Shown: in pieces, positions 7,627 through 16,238 of the stretch
Numbering within the stretch: the stretch's first letter is position 1
How the letters are laid out: each line of letters opens with the position of its first letter
From: Clostridiales bacterium
Lineage (GTDB): Bacteria > Bacillota > Clostridia > Saccharofermentanales > Saccharofermentanaceae
Reading direction: 5' to 3'
DNA length: 64,000 nt
NCBI GenBank assembly: GCA_017545245.1
Contig: JAFWPB010000056.1
Span: 1-64,000, forward strand
Made by a program: the position numbers and the translations under genes
Notes under the pieces: model-generated
Seen by the model: only the letters and a program-made list of their open reading frames with translations
Told to the model about the DNA's origin: nothing
The model's database searches: none

Positions 7627-8799
7627 ATGGATATTAAACAAGAAGCCATTCAGAAGCATGCTGAGTGGAAGGGAAAGATCGAAGTAATCACACGCGCTCC
7701 TGTTGCATCAAAGCATGATCTGTCAGTGGCTTATACACCTGGTGTTGCTGAGCCATGTCTTGAGATCTCCAAAGATGTAGATCTTTCCTACAAATATACA
7801 CGCCGTCACAATCTCGTAGCTGTCGTCACAGATGGTACAGCTGTTCTGGGTCTCGGTGATATCGGACCGGAAGCAGGTATGCCGGTTATGGAAGGTAAGT
7901 GCGCACTCTTTAAGGCTTTCGGTGATGTTGATGCTTTCCCGCTCTGCATCCGTTCCAAGGAAGTTGATGATATCGTAAATACAGTAGCTCTCCTGGCTGG
8001 TTCTTTCGGTGGTGTAAACCTCGAGGATATTTCCGCTCCGAGATGCTTCGAAATCGAGAAGAAGCTGAAGGAAAGATGTGATATTCCGATCTTCCACGAT
8101 GACCAGCACGGTACTGCTGTTATCACACTCGCTGGTCTTACCAATGCTCTTAAGATCGTTGGCAAGAAGATCGAAGAGATCTCTGTAGTTGTTAACGGCG
8201 CTGGTGCTGCTGCTACAGCTATCACAAAGCTCCTCATCTCCCGTGGCCTGAAGGACGTTGTTCTCTGCGACAGAACCGGTGCTATTTACCAGGGCCGTGA
8301 GAAGCTCAACTCTGCTAAGGAAGAGATCGCTGCTATCACAAACCAGAAGATGAAGAAGGGTTCCCTCAAGGACGTTATCGTTGGTGCAGACGTATTCATC
8401 GGTGTTTCTGCTCCGGGCGTTCTGACAGCCGAGATGGTTGCTACCATGGCTAAGGATCCGATCGTATTTGCTTGTGCAAACCCGACACCGGAGATCCTGC
8501 CTGATGAAGCAAAGAAGGCTGGCGTTGCTGTTATGGCTACAGGCCGTTCTGACTTCCCGAACCAGGTAAACAACGTTCTCGCTTTCCCGGGTATCTTCCG
8601 TGGTGCTCTTGATGTTCGTGCTTCTGACATCAATGACGAGATGAAGATCGCTGCAGCAAATGCTATCGCAGGTGTTGTTTCTGACGAAGAACTCAATCCT
8701 GAGTACATCCTGCCGGATGCTTTCGATCCGCGCGTTGGTAAGGCTGTTGCTGCTGCTGTTGCTGAGGCTGCTAAGAAGAGCGGCGTTGCACGTATCTGA
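7627..8799 (+). CDS. NAD-dependent malic enzyme
   Basis: Oxidatively decarboxylates malate to pyruvate, giving NAD(P)H, in the cytoplasm. The 390-residue short bacterial form shows the catalytic Tyr36 in AYTPGVAEPC, the catalytic Lys91 in EGKCALFKAF, metal ligands in NLEDISAPRCFEIE and FHDDQHGTA, and a Rossmann motif VVNGAGAAATA near 190. The ATG at 7627 follows CTGGAGGA. Longer in-frame starts upstream would run through the promoter. Strong codon bias indicates a highly expressed gene. It has its own promoter and a terminator, so it is monocistronic. Cofactor preference (NAD versus NADP) cannot be settled from this sequence alone. Confidence 0.93.
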   Translation: MDIKQEAIQKHAEWKGKIEVITRAPVASKHDLSVAYTPGVAEPCLEISKDVDLSYKYTRRHNLVAVVTDGTAVLGLGDIGPEAGMPVMEGKCALFKAFGDVDAFPLCIRSKEVDDIVNTVALLAGSFGGVNLEDISAPRCFEIEKKLKERCDIPIFHDDQHGTAVITLAGLTNALKIVGKKIEEISVVVNGAGAAATAITKLLISRGLKDVVLCDRTGAIYQGREKLNSAKEEIAAITNQKMKKGSLKDVIVGADVFIGVSAPGVLTAEMVATMAKDPIVFACANPTPEILPDEAKKAGVAVMATGRSDFPNQVNNVLAFPGIFRGALDVRASDINDEMKIAAANAIAGVVSDEELNPEYILPDAFDPRVGKAVAAAVAEAAKKSGVARI

Positions 8800-8816
8800 A
8801 TAAGCAATTGATTTTG

Positions 8817-8856
8817 GAGATGGGTCATCCATGATTGGAGGACCCATCTCTTTATA
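8817..8856 (+). terminator. Rho-independent terminator after malic enzyme
   Basis: GAGATGGGTC (8817-8826) pairs perfectly with GACCCATCTC (8841-8850) around a 14-base loop, followed by TTTATAT. Confidence 0.75.
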
Positions 8857-8972
8857 TATGTTAAATGGGGAGTATTATCTTCAGGCCAAGTGCTTTTGAC
8901 TTAGAAGTATACATACATTCTCAAACTCTTGTGGTAGAATAGCAGAAGTGATTTTTATTTCGGAGGCGGAGT

Positions 8973-9461
8973 ATGCTGAATCGTATTGAATTATTGAAGT
9001 TAATTGAACATAACGCGAGAATCTCGATTTCTGAACTGGCAGTCATGCTGGGCGTGACCGAGGATGAGATCGCCGCCGAACTGGAAACATGTAAGAAAGA
9101 GAATGTGATCCTAGGATACAGCACTGTGATCAACTGGGAAAAGACGGAGAGAGAGCCGGTGACCGCATTGATCGAAGTGCGCATTACCCCACAGAGAAAT
9201 CAAGGATTTGACAAGATCGCAAGTCAGTTCTACCGCTATCCGCAGGTTTCTTCCTGCTATTTGATGTCGGGTGGTTTCGACTTGATGCTGATCATCGAAG
9301 ATTCCACACTTCGTGAAGTGGCTAACTTTGTATCTGACAAGATTGCCCCGCTCGAAGGCGTCATCTCCACGTCGACACACTTTATCCTTAAGAAATATAA
9401 GAGTAATGGTACATTGTTTGAACAAAAACAGATCGATGATCGTGAAGCCGTTGTGCTCTGA
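8973..9461 (+). CDS. Lrp/AsnC-family transcriptional regulator
   Basis: A 162-residue Lrp/AsnC regulator. An N-terminal winged helix-turn-helix spans residues 1-60, with HNARISISELAVMLGVTEDEIAAEL. A RAM ligand-binding/oligomerisation domain spans about 65-145. The start follows CGGAGGCGG. The gene directly precedes an aminotransferase by 35 bases. This pairing suggests control of amino-acid metabolism and possibly autoregulation, and the effector is probably an amino acid. The upstream region has a -10-like TAGAAT at 8935-8940 and one copy of the AGTGCTTTT word at 8889. Confidence 0.9.
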   Translation: MLNRIELLKLIEHNARISISELAVMLGVTEDEIAAELETCKKENVILGYSTVINWEKTEREPVTALIEVRITPQRNQGFDKIASQFYRYPQVSSCYLMSGGFDLMLIIEDSTLREVANFVSDKIAPLEGVISTSTHFILKKYKSNGTLFEQKQIDDREAVVL

Positions 9462-9496
9462 AGTTCAGATTTGCAAGTTCAGGGAGGTTTCAGTTA

Positions 9497-10687
9497 ATGG
9501 ATATCGATTATCAAAGTAAAGTATCCTCAGTGGTAAATGAGATCAAGCCATCGGCGATCCGTCGTTTCTTTGATCTCGCGAATGAAATGAAGGGTGAGGT
9601 GATCTCCCTTTCCATCGGTGAACCCGATTTCGTTACTCCTTGGAATATCCGCGAGGCCGGTATTTTTTCCTTGGAAGATGGATATACACATTATTCACCA
9701 AATCAAGGATACATTGAGGTACGAAAGGCAATCACGGAATACCTGGAAAGACGTTTTTCCTTGAAGTATGATCCGAAGAGTCAGATATTGGTTACAGTAG
9801 GTGGAAGTGAGGCGCTCGACCTGATTGCACGTGCGTTGATCAATCCTGGCGATGAAGTGATCATCCTGGAACCGTGTTTTGTCGCATACCGCGCAACTGT
9901 CACACTTGCACGTGGCGTTCCGGTCGTGATCGAGACAAAGGAAAAAGACGAATACAAGCTTATGCCTGAGGATCTTGAGGCGGCCATTACGGATAAGACA
10001 AAGTACATTATTCTCGGTTACCCGGGAAATCCGACCGGTGCAACGATGACTCATGAAGATCTTTGCAAGATCCGTGATGTTTTAGTTCGTCATCCGAATG
10101 TATTTGTAGTTTCCGATGAGCTTTATTCTGAATTGAGTTATACCGGTGAGAAGCCTGCATCGATCGCAAACTTCCCGGAACTGTATGACCGTACGATCGT
10201 AGTCAATGGTTTCTCGAAGTCCTTCGCTATGACCGGCTGGCGTATCGGCTATATGGCTGGTCCGGCTCCGCTTGTTGCTGCGATGAATAAGGTCCATCAG
10301 TATTGCATTATGAGTTCTCCAACGACGGCACAGTATGCTGTAATCGAGGCTTGCCGTAATGGTGACAGAGAAGTCGAAGAGATGCGCGAAGAGTATAACA
10401 GAAGAAGAAGAGTAATCGTCAATGGCCTGAAAGAAGCCGGCCTTACATGCTTTACACCAACCGGTGCTTTCTATGCATTCCCGAGTATTGAAGGCCTCGG
10501 CCTTTCTTCAGAGCAGTTCTGTGAGAAGTTCCTGATGGAAAAGAAAGTCGCGATCGTTCCGGGCAATGCTTTCGGTCAGGGCGGTGAAGGACATGTCCGT
10601 ATCAGTTATGCGGCTTCCATGGAGAATATCACTGAGGCGATGAGAAGACTAAAAGAGTTTGTTCAAGAGATAAAAGATAGGAGTTAA
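9497..10687 (+). CDS. PLP-dependent aminotransferase, class I/II
   Basis: A fold-type I aminotransferase of 396 residues, of the aspartate/aromatic aminotransferase group common in Firmicutes. Visible features are SIGEPDF near the N terminus, the PLP-binding GYPGNPTG, SDELYSELSY, the Schiff-base Lys241 in NGFSKSFAMTGWR, and the carboxylate-binding Arg in the C-terminal VRISYA. The substrate cannot be assigned precisely; aspartate, aromatic amino acids or the N-acetyl-LL-diaminopimelate type are possible. Clustered with the Lrp-type regulator and followed six bases later by prfB. Confidence 0.88.
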   Translation: MDIDYQSKVSSVVNEIKPSAIRRFFDLANEMKGEVISLSIGEPDFVTPWNIREAGIFSLEDGYTHYSPNQGYIEVRKAITEYLERRFSLKYDPKSQILVTVGGSEALDLIARALINPGDEVIILEPCFVAYRATVTLARGVPVVIETKEKDEYKLMPEDLEAAITDKTKYIILGYPGNPTGATMTHEDLCKIRDVLVRHPNVFVVSDELYSELSYTGEKPASIANFPELYDRTIVVNGFSKSFAMTGWRIGYMAGPAPLVAAMNKVHQYCIMSSPTTAQYAVIEACRNGDREVEEMREEYNRRRRVIVNGLKEAGLTCFTPTGAFYAFPSIEGLGLSSEQFCEKFLMEKKVAIVPGNAFGQGGEGHVRISYAASMENITEAMRRLKEFVQEIKDRS

Positions 10688-10692
10688 GAAGA

Positions 10693-11802
10693 ATGCTCGA
10701 ATTTGACAATTTGCGTTTGGAATTGGAGAGTTATGAGGAGAAGATCGATCTTCTTCGTGATGCTTTACATATTAAACAGGTCAGCGATCAGGTATCTGAG
10801 CTGGAAGCGCGTTCCCAGGAGCCTGACTACTGGAATGACGTAGAAAGAGCCCAGTCTGAACAGACAAAGTTAAAGCGCCTTCAGAAGCGCATTAAGACAT
10901 TTGAAGATCTTGCTGCTTCGAGAGAAGATCTCCTCGTTCTTTGTGAACTTGGTAATGAAGCAGAAGATATGGATGTTCTTGCTGAAGCACAGGAAGGCGT
11001 CACAAAGTTTACCTCCGCATATGAGAAGATGCGTCTCGAAACGCTTCTTACCGGTGAATATGATAAGAATAACGCAATCCTGACCCTTCACGCCGGAGCG
11101 GGCGGAACAGAAGCGCAGGACTGGGTAAGCATGCTGTATCGTATGTATACGCATTGGGCCCAGGATCATGAGTTCGAGATCAAAGAACTTGAATACTTAG
11201 AAGGTGATGAAGCGGGAATCAAGAGTGTCTCCATGATGATTACCGGTGAGAATGCTTACGGATTCCTCCGTTCGGAGATCGGTGTACACCGTCTTGTACG
11301 TATTTCTCCTTTCGATTCCTCTGCGCGCCGTCATACATCGTTTGCGTCTTGTGAAGTTATGCCTGAACTGGATGATACGATCAACATCAAGATCGATATG
11401 GCAGATGTCCGCGTCGATACATATCGTGCAACCGGTAAGGGTGGTCAGCACGTAAACCGTACTGACTCCGCTGTCCGTCTCACACATATTCCGACAGGTT
11501 GCGTTGTTGCATGTCAGGCAGAGCGTTCACAGATACAGAACAGAGAGACAGCTATGAAGATGCTGGAAGCAAAACTTTTTGCTTTGGCACAGGCTGCACA
11601 TATGGAGAAAATCGAGGACCTCAAGGGTGTGCAGATGGATATTGCCTGGGGCAGTCAGATCCGTTCTTACGTTTTCTGCCCGTACACTCTCGTTAAGGAC
11701 CACAGAACCGGTTATGAAGAGGTAAATGTGGATAGTGTAATGAACGGAAATCTCGATGGATTCATCAACGCGTTCCTTTCCGGTATGACTGCAGAAAAAT
11801 AG
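10693..11802 (+). CDS. prfB: Peptide chain release factor 2
   Basis: Recognises UGA and UAA stop codons and triggers peptide release on the ribosome. The 369-residue protein has the UGA-reading SPF tripeptide in ISPFDSSARRH and the catalytic GGQ at residues 250-252 in TGKGGQHVNRTDS. Unlike many prfB genes the N-terminal region is read in one frame: the equivalent of the programmed +1 frameshift site carries no in-frame stop. Translation probably starts at the ATG right after the aminotransferase, so it is likely co-transcribed with it. Confidence 0.95.
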   Translation: MLEFDNLRLELESYEEKIDLLRDALHIKQVSDQVSELEARSQEPDYWNDVERAQSEQTKLKRLQKRIKTFEDLAASREDLLVLCELGNEAEDMDVLAEAQEGVTKFTSAYEKMRLETLLTGEYDKNNAILTLHAGAGGTEAQDWVSMLYRMYTHWAQDHEFEIKELEYLEGDEAGIKSVSMMITGENAYGFLRSEIGVHRLVRISPFDSSARRHTSFASCEVMPELDDTINIKIDMADVRVDTYRATGKGGQHVNRTDSAVRLTHIPTGCVVACQAERSQIQNRETAMKMLEAKLFALAQAAHMEKIEDLKGVQMDIAWGSQIRSYVFCPYTLVKDHRTGYEEVNVDSVMNGNLDGFINAFLSGMTAEK

Positions 11803-11834
11803 CCATCTCCGTTTAGAAATAGATACAGAAATAA

Positions 11835-11882
11835 AAGACCTGCTACTTATTACTTCAAAAGGTAGCAGGTCTTATTGTTTTT
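11835..11882. terminator. Bidirectional terminator between prfB and the acidic membrane protein
   Basis: AAGACCTGCTAC (11835-11846) pairs perfectly with GTAGCAGGTCTT (11862-11873). A T-rich run follows on the plus strand and an A-rich run precedes the stem, so it can serve both convergent genes. Confidence 0.85.
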
Positions 11883-11901
11883 AATATTCTTTTTGATCAG
11901 T

Positions 11902-14900
11902 TCATTCCTTATATACTACGCGGAAGTCTCTGATCTTGTAGGATCCGATCCTTGAAGTAGCGGTAGCGGATATGCCAGCGTAGATTGCTTCACCCTTTGC
12001 AATAGGCGTGTTGTTGTTCGGATACAGAATGAAAGAATTCTTGGAGCCTTTCTTCGGTTCAATCGTGAAGTAAGAACTGGAGATTTCTTCCACTGTTGTT
12101 CCCATATCAAATGTGATCGTAATGTATTCAATGGAAGCATTCATGGTAGAAGTCTTCTTGCTGCTGTTTTCGAGTTTGATATCGAAAGAGCAAGTCTTAC
12201 CAGAAGCTTTTGCATTTTTGATGGACTGCTTGAAGGAAACTACCGGATACTCTGTGTTGTCAACGGTGGTTCCAGCAGTGGTGGCCTCGGTAGTAGTCGG
12301 TTCCTCTGTTGTTGTCGTTGGAGCTTCGGTTGTTGTAGTAGCTTCCGTCGTTGTTGTTGTAGGCGCCTCAGTTGTGGTTGTTGCTTCCGTAGTTGTGGTA
12401 GCTTCAGTAGTAGTGGTCGCCTCGGTAGTTGTTGTAGCTTCTGTCGTTGTTGTAGCTTCCGTTGTAGTCGTCGTAGGCTCTTCTGTAGTCGTCGTTGGCG
12501 CCTCAGTTGTCGTTGTTGTCGTTGTGGCCTCAGTCGTAGTAGTAGACGGAGCTTCTGTTGTAGTCTCCGATGTAGTGGTAGTTACTGTCTGATAGGTAGA
12601 GTCAGAAGTCTCATTTGTCTTCTTGAATGCTTTTCCAAGATCAAATTGTTTCCAGCAGAAGACGATACCACCAAGGAAAGCTAACGCTACAGCGGTAAGA
12701 ACGATTGGTTTTCCAATTGAACTCTTTTTCTCCGGATGATCCTGCTGCGTGATCGGCGTGATCGAACCACGCTGAGATGCAGCACTGTAACGGAGATGTT
12801 GGGTATTCACGATCTGTGCGCTCGTGCTGATCGGACGGTTTGCTCCCGGACGGGAATTAGAAGCACCTGGACGGGAGGCAAAAGCCGGATGGGTAGAAGA
12901 CTCGGTCTCCTGTGTATCCGTTGATTCCTGCTTTTCCTGACGGGAAGCGGAACTGTAAGAAGAACCCGGACGCTGACGAACTTCGTTCTGGGAAGCCGCC
13001 TGTGCTTCTTCCTGTTCTTTCTTGGCCTGATTTTCCTCGCGGATCTGTTTTGCAATGGATGCAGCAAAAGCACTTTCGTCTTCATCGCCGAAAAGGAGGT
13101 GATTCTGTTTTACATCGTCACTTTCTTCGTCGGAGTCTTCAACTGGATGGTTTTCCGGGTTGTTATATACGTTTTCGATCGGTTCGAGGTTGGTAGAAGA
13201 AATCGATACATTTGGTCTGACTACAGGAACATAGTTTGTAGTTTCATTTGCGCTGCCATCATTATCACTCGGTTTCTCTCTGTAAATCGACTGGTAATCA
13301 AATTCTGAACTGTCGGATCCGGAAGATTCCGATTCTGCTTCGTCAGATGTTTCTTCTGAAACGGATTCAGTGTTGTCTTCTGATTCCTCACGGATTTCTT
13401 TAGATTCCATGTATGCAGAAGAATCTTCGATTGGTTCGTCGTCAAAGAGACCCATGTCGATTGGGGCTGTATCGTAAAGGGAAGAAGTATCATCTTTTGA
13501 TTCCGCATCGTCAGAAGCAGGTGTTTCCTCAACAGTTTCTTCCACAGTCTCTTCAGAAGTATCTTCAGAAGCTTCTGTGTTTTCTTCTTCAGCAGTTTCG
13601 GATGTTGTCTGTTCTTCAACTTCGGAAGGTGTTTCTTCTTCAGGTTCAGAAACGGATTCCTCAGTGGATTCAGCAATGGTTTCCTCAGAAGTTTCAATAA
13701 CCTCTGACTCTGTATCGTCAGAGACGGTCTCTTCAGTAGTTTCGGAAGGTGATTGTTCTTCGGATTCGGAAACGGATTCTTCTTCGACATCAGAAGATAT
13801 GTCTTCAGTAGTTTCGGAAGCTTCTTCCTTTACTTCATCGTTTGCTGAAGCGACAGGCATCTCAACAAAAATGTCTGTTCCAGGTGCAATTGACGGCTTG
13901 GAAGATTGTTCGGATTCAGAACTGTCATTTTCCTCTGCAACAGATTCTGTCTCAGCTTCAATGTCATTTTCTTCAGCAGGTGTTTCTGTATCTGTAACAG
14001 TTTCTTGATCCGAAGTTTCATCCGTATTCTCATCGGTGGATTCTGCCGTTTCTTTGATGGAATCTTCAACAACTTCTTCAACGGATTCTTCGGCAGGCTC
14101 TTCAACTGTTTCTTCAACAGTTTCTTCAGATGCTTCTTCAACAGAATCTGTTTCGGTTTCTTCCTCAGATTCATCTTCGGAATCGATATCCTGATCAAAG
14201 AAAGGTTCTTCGATTGGAGCCTCATCGTAGAGAGGAGCACTGTTCTCGGTAATGACGAACTCTTCCTGGGGTTCTTCCTCAGGAATTTCAACTTCGATGG
14301 CAGGAATCTCAGGTTCAGCAGCAACCGGCTCGACAGGTGCTTCTTCAACTTTCTCTTCAGGAACAGCAGGGGATTCCGGTTCTTTCTCGACAACAGGGGC
14401 CTCGGCCAATGGCTTAAATGCTGCAAAAGGAGAAATAGGAGCATCACCTAAACTTGCATTGATCTCGTCTTCCAAAGAAGTATCTGCTTCATATTGTGGA
14501 ACATTGAAGCTGGTGTTCAGTCCATAAATATCGGTATTCACGCCTTGTACCATATTCTCGGAATCCGGCATGGAAATATCATCAATAAAATCATTCTCTG
14601 GCATTGTTTCCGGAGAAAGCTCTGCCTGAGAGAAGAGACTGTTCTGTGTATCTGCGACAGCCTGTGCATGCTGGTCCTCAAGATCAGCAAAACTCAATTC
14701 ATCATCGTCATATAAAGGATAACTGTTTGCGTTGTTCTGCTCGCGCAGTTTTTCAGAAACGTTCTTAGCGGGATCGTTCGCTTTGAAAGAAAGAAATAGG
14801 GGACGTCTGACCTGATCGTCATCAGAAGAGTCTTCCGAATCCTCAGTATTGTGAATATAAGCACGATTGCCATCTTCGATATCATCGTTGGATTTCATAA

Positions 14901-15003
14901 AAGTACCGAATACGGATGGTCCCTGAGAATCATCGTATTCTTCCTCAGGTGCATGAAGAAGGTGATCCTTTTTGTTCTCATCATCGTTACGTCCAAGAAG
15001 CAT
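11902..15003 (-). CDS. Giant acidic single-span membrane protein with Thr/Glu stalk
   Basis: A 1033-residue protein I cannot assign to a family. Residues 1 to about 760 lack a signal peptide and are hydrophilic and very acidic, with dense Glu/Ser/Thr tracts such as EETVEETVEEP. One hydrophobic helix (IVLTAVALAFLGGIVFCW) lies at about 763-783. A stalk of TTTTEAP/ATTTTEA repeats follows at about 804-908, then a compact 110-residue beta-rich C-terminal domain. This predicts the N terminus inside and the stalk and C-terminal domain outside. The second ATG (15003) is chosen because GGAGG lies nine bases upstream. It is isolated between terminators. A role in envelope attachment or cell-surface display is only a guess. 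Confidence 0.8.
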   Translation of the reverse strand: MLLGRNDDENKKDHLLHAPEEEYDDSQGPSVFGTFMKSNDDIEDGNRAYIHNTEDSEDSSDDDQVRRPLFLSFKANDPAKNVSEKLREQNNANSYPLYDDDELSFADLEDQHAQAVADTQNSLFSQAELSPETMPENDFIDDISMPDSENMVQGVNTDIYGLNTSFNVPQYEADTSLEDEINASLGDAPISPFAAFKPLAEAPVVEKEPESPAVPEEKVEEAPVEPVAAEPEIPAIEVEIPEEEPQEEFVITENSAPLYDEAPIEEPFFDQDIDSEDESEEETETDSVEEASEETVEETVEEPAEESVEEVVEDSIKETAESTDENTDETSDQETVTDTETPAEENDIEAETESVAEENDSSESEQSSKPSIAPGTDIFVEMPVASANDEVKEEASETTEDISSDVEEESVSESEEQSPSETTEETVSDDTESEVIETSEETIAESTEESVSEPEEETPSEVEEQTTSETAEEENTEASEDTSEETVEETVEETPASDDAESKDDTSSLYDTAPIDMGLFDDEPIEDSSAYMESKEIREESEDNTESVSEETSDEAESESSGSDSSEFDYQSIYREKPSDNDGSANETTNYVPVVRPNVSISSTNLEPIENVYNNPENHPVEDSDEESDDVKQNHLLFGDEDESAFAASIAKQIREENQAKKEQEEAQAASQNEVRQRPGSSYSSASRQEKQESTDTQETESSTHPAFASRPGASNSRPGANRPISTSAQIVNTQHLRYSAASQRGSITPITQQDHPEKKSSIGKPIVLTAVALAFLGGIVFCWKQFDLGKAFKKTNETSDSTYQTVTTTTSETTTEAPSTTTTEATTTTTTTEAPTTTTEEPTTTTTEATTTTEATTTTEATTTTEATTTTEATTTTEAPTTTTTEATTTTEAPTTTTEEPTTTEATTAGTTVDNTEYPVVSFKQSIKNAKASGKTCSFDIKLENSSKKTSTMNASIEYITITFDMGTTVEEISSSYFTIEPKKGSKNSFILYPNNNTPIAKGEAIYAGISATATSRIGSYKIRDFRVVYKE
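12262..12592 (-). repeat. Tandem Thr/Glu-coding repeat (stalk region)
   Basis: Degenerate 12-18-base units encode ATTTTEA and APTTTTE on the minus strand about a dozen times in the membrane protein above. Units keep the protein sequence while varying third bases, which argues for selection on the peptide. Copy number is likely to differ between strains. Confidence 0.85.
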
Positions 15004-15199
15004 TAGTTGCATCCTCCAGAAAAAAACTTGAGTTCCCCAACTCTCTATATATCTTATTTCAAATATTGTATTTCCGCAACATTATATATGCCTTGTTTTT
15101 TGAAACCGATTCTTCGACAAAAGCACTTTCATTGTCGAAAAAATGCTGATTTGTTTTCAATTGCCGCTTGTACAATGAATGGGAAGGGAGACGTATCAA

Positions 15200-15856
15200 G
15201 TGGAAATAAATAAGCGGAAAATCCTTATCTCGTCGGTAGTGATCGTGATCGGACTCATCGTTTATGGCTTTAGATTGTGGTCTAACCAGAAAACGAAAGA
15301 TACGGTCATTGTCAAAACGGAAACAACGATGGAAACAACTTTTCAAAGCGAATCGGAATCAAGTGAATCTGAGTTAAAAGAAGTGAAGATTCCGGTGTAC
15401 CTTTGTGGTGCCGTAAAAGCCCCGGGCATATATGTGCTTGATGGACCGAAATATCTGTATGAATTGATTGATATGGCGGGAGGACTTGAAGAAGAAGCTG
15501 CGTATGACAGGATCGATCTTGTATTTTATATTGATTCATCTCAGAGCATATACATTCCTTTTTCTGAAGATGCAAAGACAGAAGAATCACGAGACTGGAA
15601 TGATTTCTATCAGATGACCGGCCAGGACTGGTCGGAGACGAAAAATACAGAGGAGAAATCTTCAGGAATTGTGAATATCAACACGGCAGGTAAAAGTGAA
15701 CTCTGTATGATCCCCGGAGTCGGGGAGAAGACAGCAGAGAGCATCATCGCCTATCGGGAAGAGCACGGGCCGTTTCAGAAGATCGAAGATATTATGAATG
15801 TTTCAGGAATCGGGAAGAGCAAATTTGAAAAGTGTAAATCCGCAATATGCGTATAG
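15200..15856 (+). CDS. comEA: ComEA-like DNA-binding competence protein
   Basis: Predicted membrane-anchored double-stranded DNA receptor for natural transformation. An N-terminal signal anchor (KILISSVVIVIGLIVYGF) precedes a Ser/Glu-rich linker. An SLBB domain follows around KIPVYLCGAVKAPGIYVLDG, and a C-terminal helix-hairpin-helix pair carries NINTAGKSELCMIPGVG and DIMNVSGIGKSKFE. A GTG at 15200, nine bases after AAGGGAG, fits better than the ATG at 15179, giving 218 residues. No comEC or comEB lies nearby, so the rest of the uptake machinery must be encoded elsewhere. HhH-containing ComEA homologues also occur in species not known to be competent. Confidence 0.88.
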   Translation: MEINKRKILISSVVIVIGLIVYGFRLWSNQKTKDTVIVKTETTMETTFQSESESSESELKEVKIPVYLCGAVKAPGIYVLDGPKYLYELIDMAGGLEEEAAYDRIDLVFYIDSSQSIYIPFSEDAKTEESRDWNDFYQMTGQDWSETKNTEEKSSGIVNINTAGKSELCMIPGVGEKTAESIIAYREEHGPFQKIEDIMNVSGIGKSKFEKCKSAICV

Positions 15857-15898
15857 CCTGTTATACTACAGGTTTCATAAAAAGTCAGAAAAAACTGT

Positions 15899-15927
15899 TT
15901 GACATAACTGTCCATCAATGATACTAT
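15899..15927 (+). promoter_or_regulatory. Promoter of the tRNA pair
   Basis: TTGACA (15899-15904), a 17-base spacer and TACTAT (15922-15927) form a strong promoter 27 bases before tRNA-Leu. Confidence 0.85.
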
Positions 15928-15953
15928 TTTTAAGCACCGAAGGTTAAGCCTTT

Positions 15954-16040
15954 GCTCGTGTGGCGGAATAGGCAGACGCAACGGACTTAAAATCCGTCGG
16001 GGTAAAACCCGTACCGGTTCAAGTCCGGTCACGAGCACCA
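15954..16040 (+). tRNA. tRNA-Leu (anticodon TAA)
   Basis: Acceptor arms GCTCGTG and CACGAGC pair fully and are followed by an encoded ACCA end. The anticodon stem ACGGA/TCCGT closes the loop CTTAAAA, giving anticodon TAA (reads UUA/UUG). A long variable arm (GTCGGGGTAAAACCCGTACC region) is typical of leucine tRNAs. T-arm GGTTCAAGTCC is present. Confidence 0.97.
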
Positions 16041-16060
16041 TCTTTGGAAAAAATATACAT

Positions 16061-16137
16061 CGCGGAGTGGAGCAGTTGGTAGCTTGTCGGGCTCATAACC
16101 CGAAGGTCGCGAGGTTCGAGTCCCGCCTCCGCAACCA
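16061..16137 (+). tRNA. Initiator tRNA-fMet (anticodon CAT)
   Basis: The acceptor stem CGCGGAG/CTCCGCA leaves the C1-A72 mismatch that marks initiator tRNAs. The anticodon stem ends in three G-C pairs (GGG/CCC) around CTCATAA, another initiator hallmark. CCA is encoded. It is co-transcribed with the leucine tRNA. Confidence 0.97.
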
Positions 16138-16140
16138 CTT

Positions 16141-16170
16141 AAACCTCAGATAGGATCTGAGGTTTTTTTA
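16141..16170 (+). terminator. Rho-independent terminator after tRNAs
   Basis: AACCTCAGA (16142-16150) pairs with TCTGAGGTT (16156-16164) and is followed by seven T. Confidence 0.92.
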
Positions 16171-16178
16171 TGTCGATT

Positions 16179-16206
16179 TTGCAATTATGAAACGTTGCGA
16201 TATAAT
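16179..16206 (+). promoter_or_regulatory. Promoter of the sensor/MFS/sigma-like operon
   Basis: TTGCAA (16179-16184), a 16-base spacer and TATAAT (16201-16206), 33 bases before the first start codon. Confidence 0.7.
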
Positions 16207-16238
16207 GACTACAGTAAAAATATATATGAGGTGAAATA

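Noticed and set aside
8881..8940. TTGACT at 8895 as -35 box of the Lrp gene
   Set aside because: No -10 sequence lies at 16-18 bases; the TAGAAT at 8935 is too far away to pair with it.
10693..10800. Programmed +1 frameshift in prfB
   Set aside because: The N-terminal region reads through in a single frame without the in-frame UGA.
12113..12592. Val/Ser-rich plus-strand frame
   Set aside because: It is the complement of the Thr/Glu-coding repeat; the poly-Val pattern arises from ACC/ACA/ACT codons read backwards.
12262..12592. CRISPR-like or minisatellite non-coding repeat
   Set aside because: The repeat stays in frame and encodes a regular Thr/Glu stalk in a long open reading frame.
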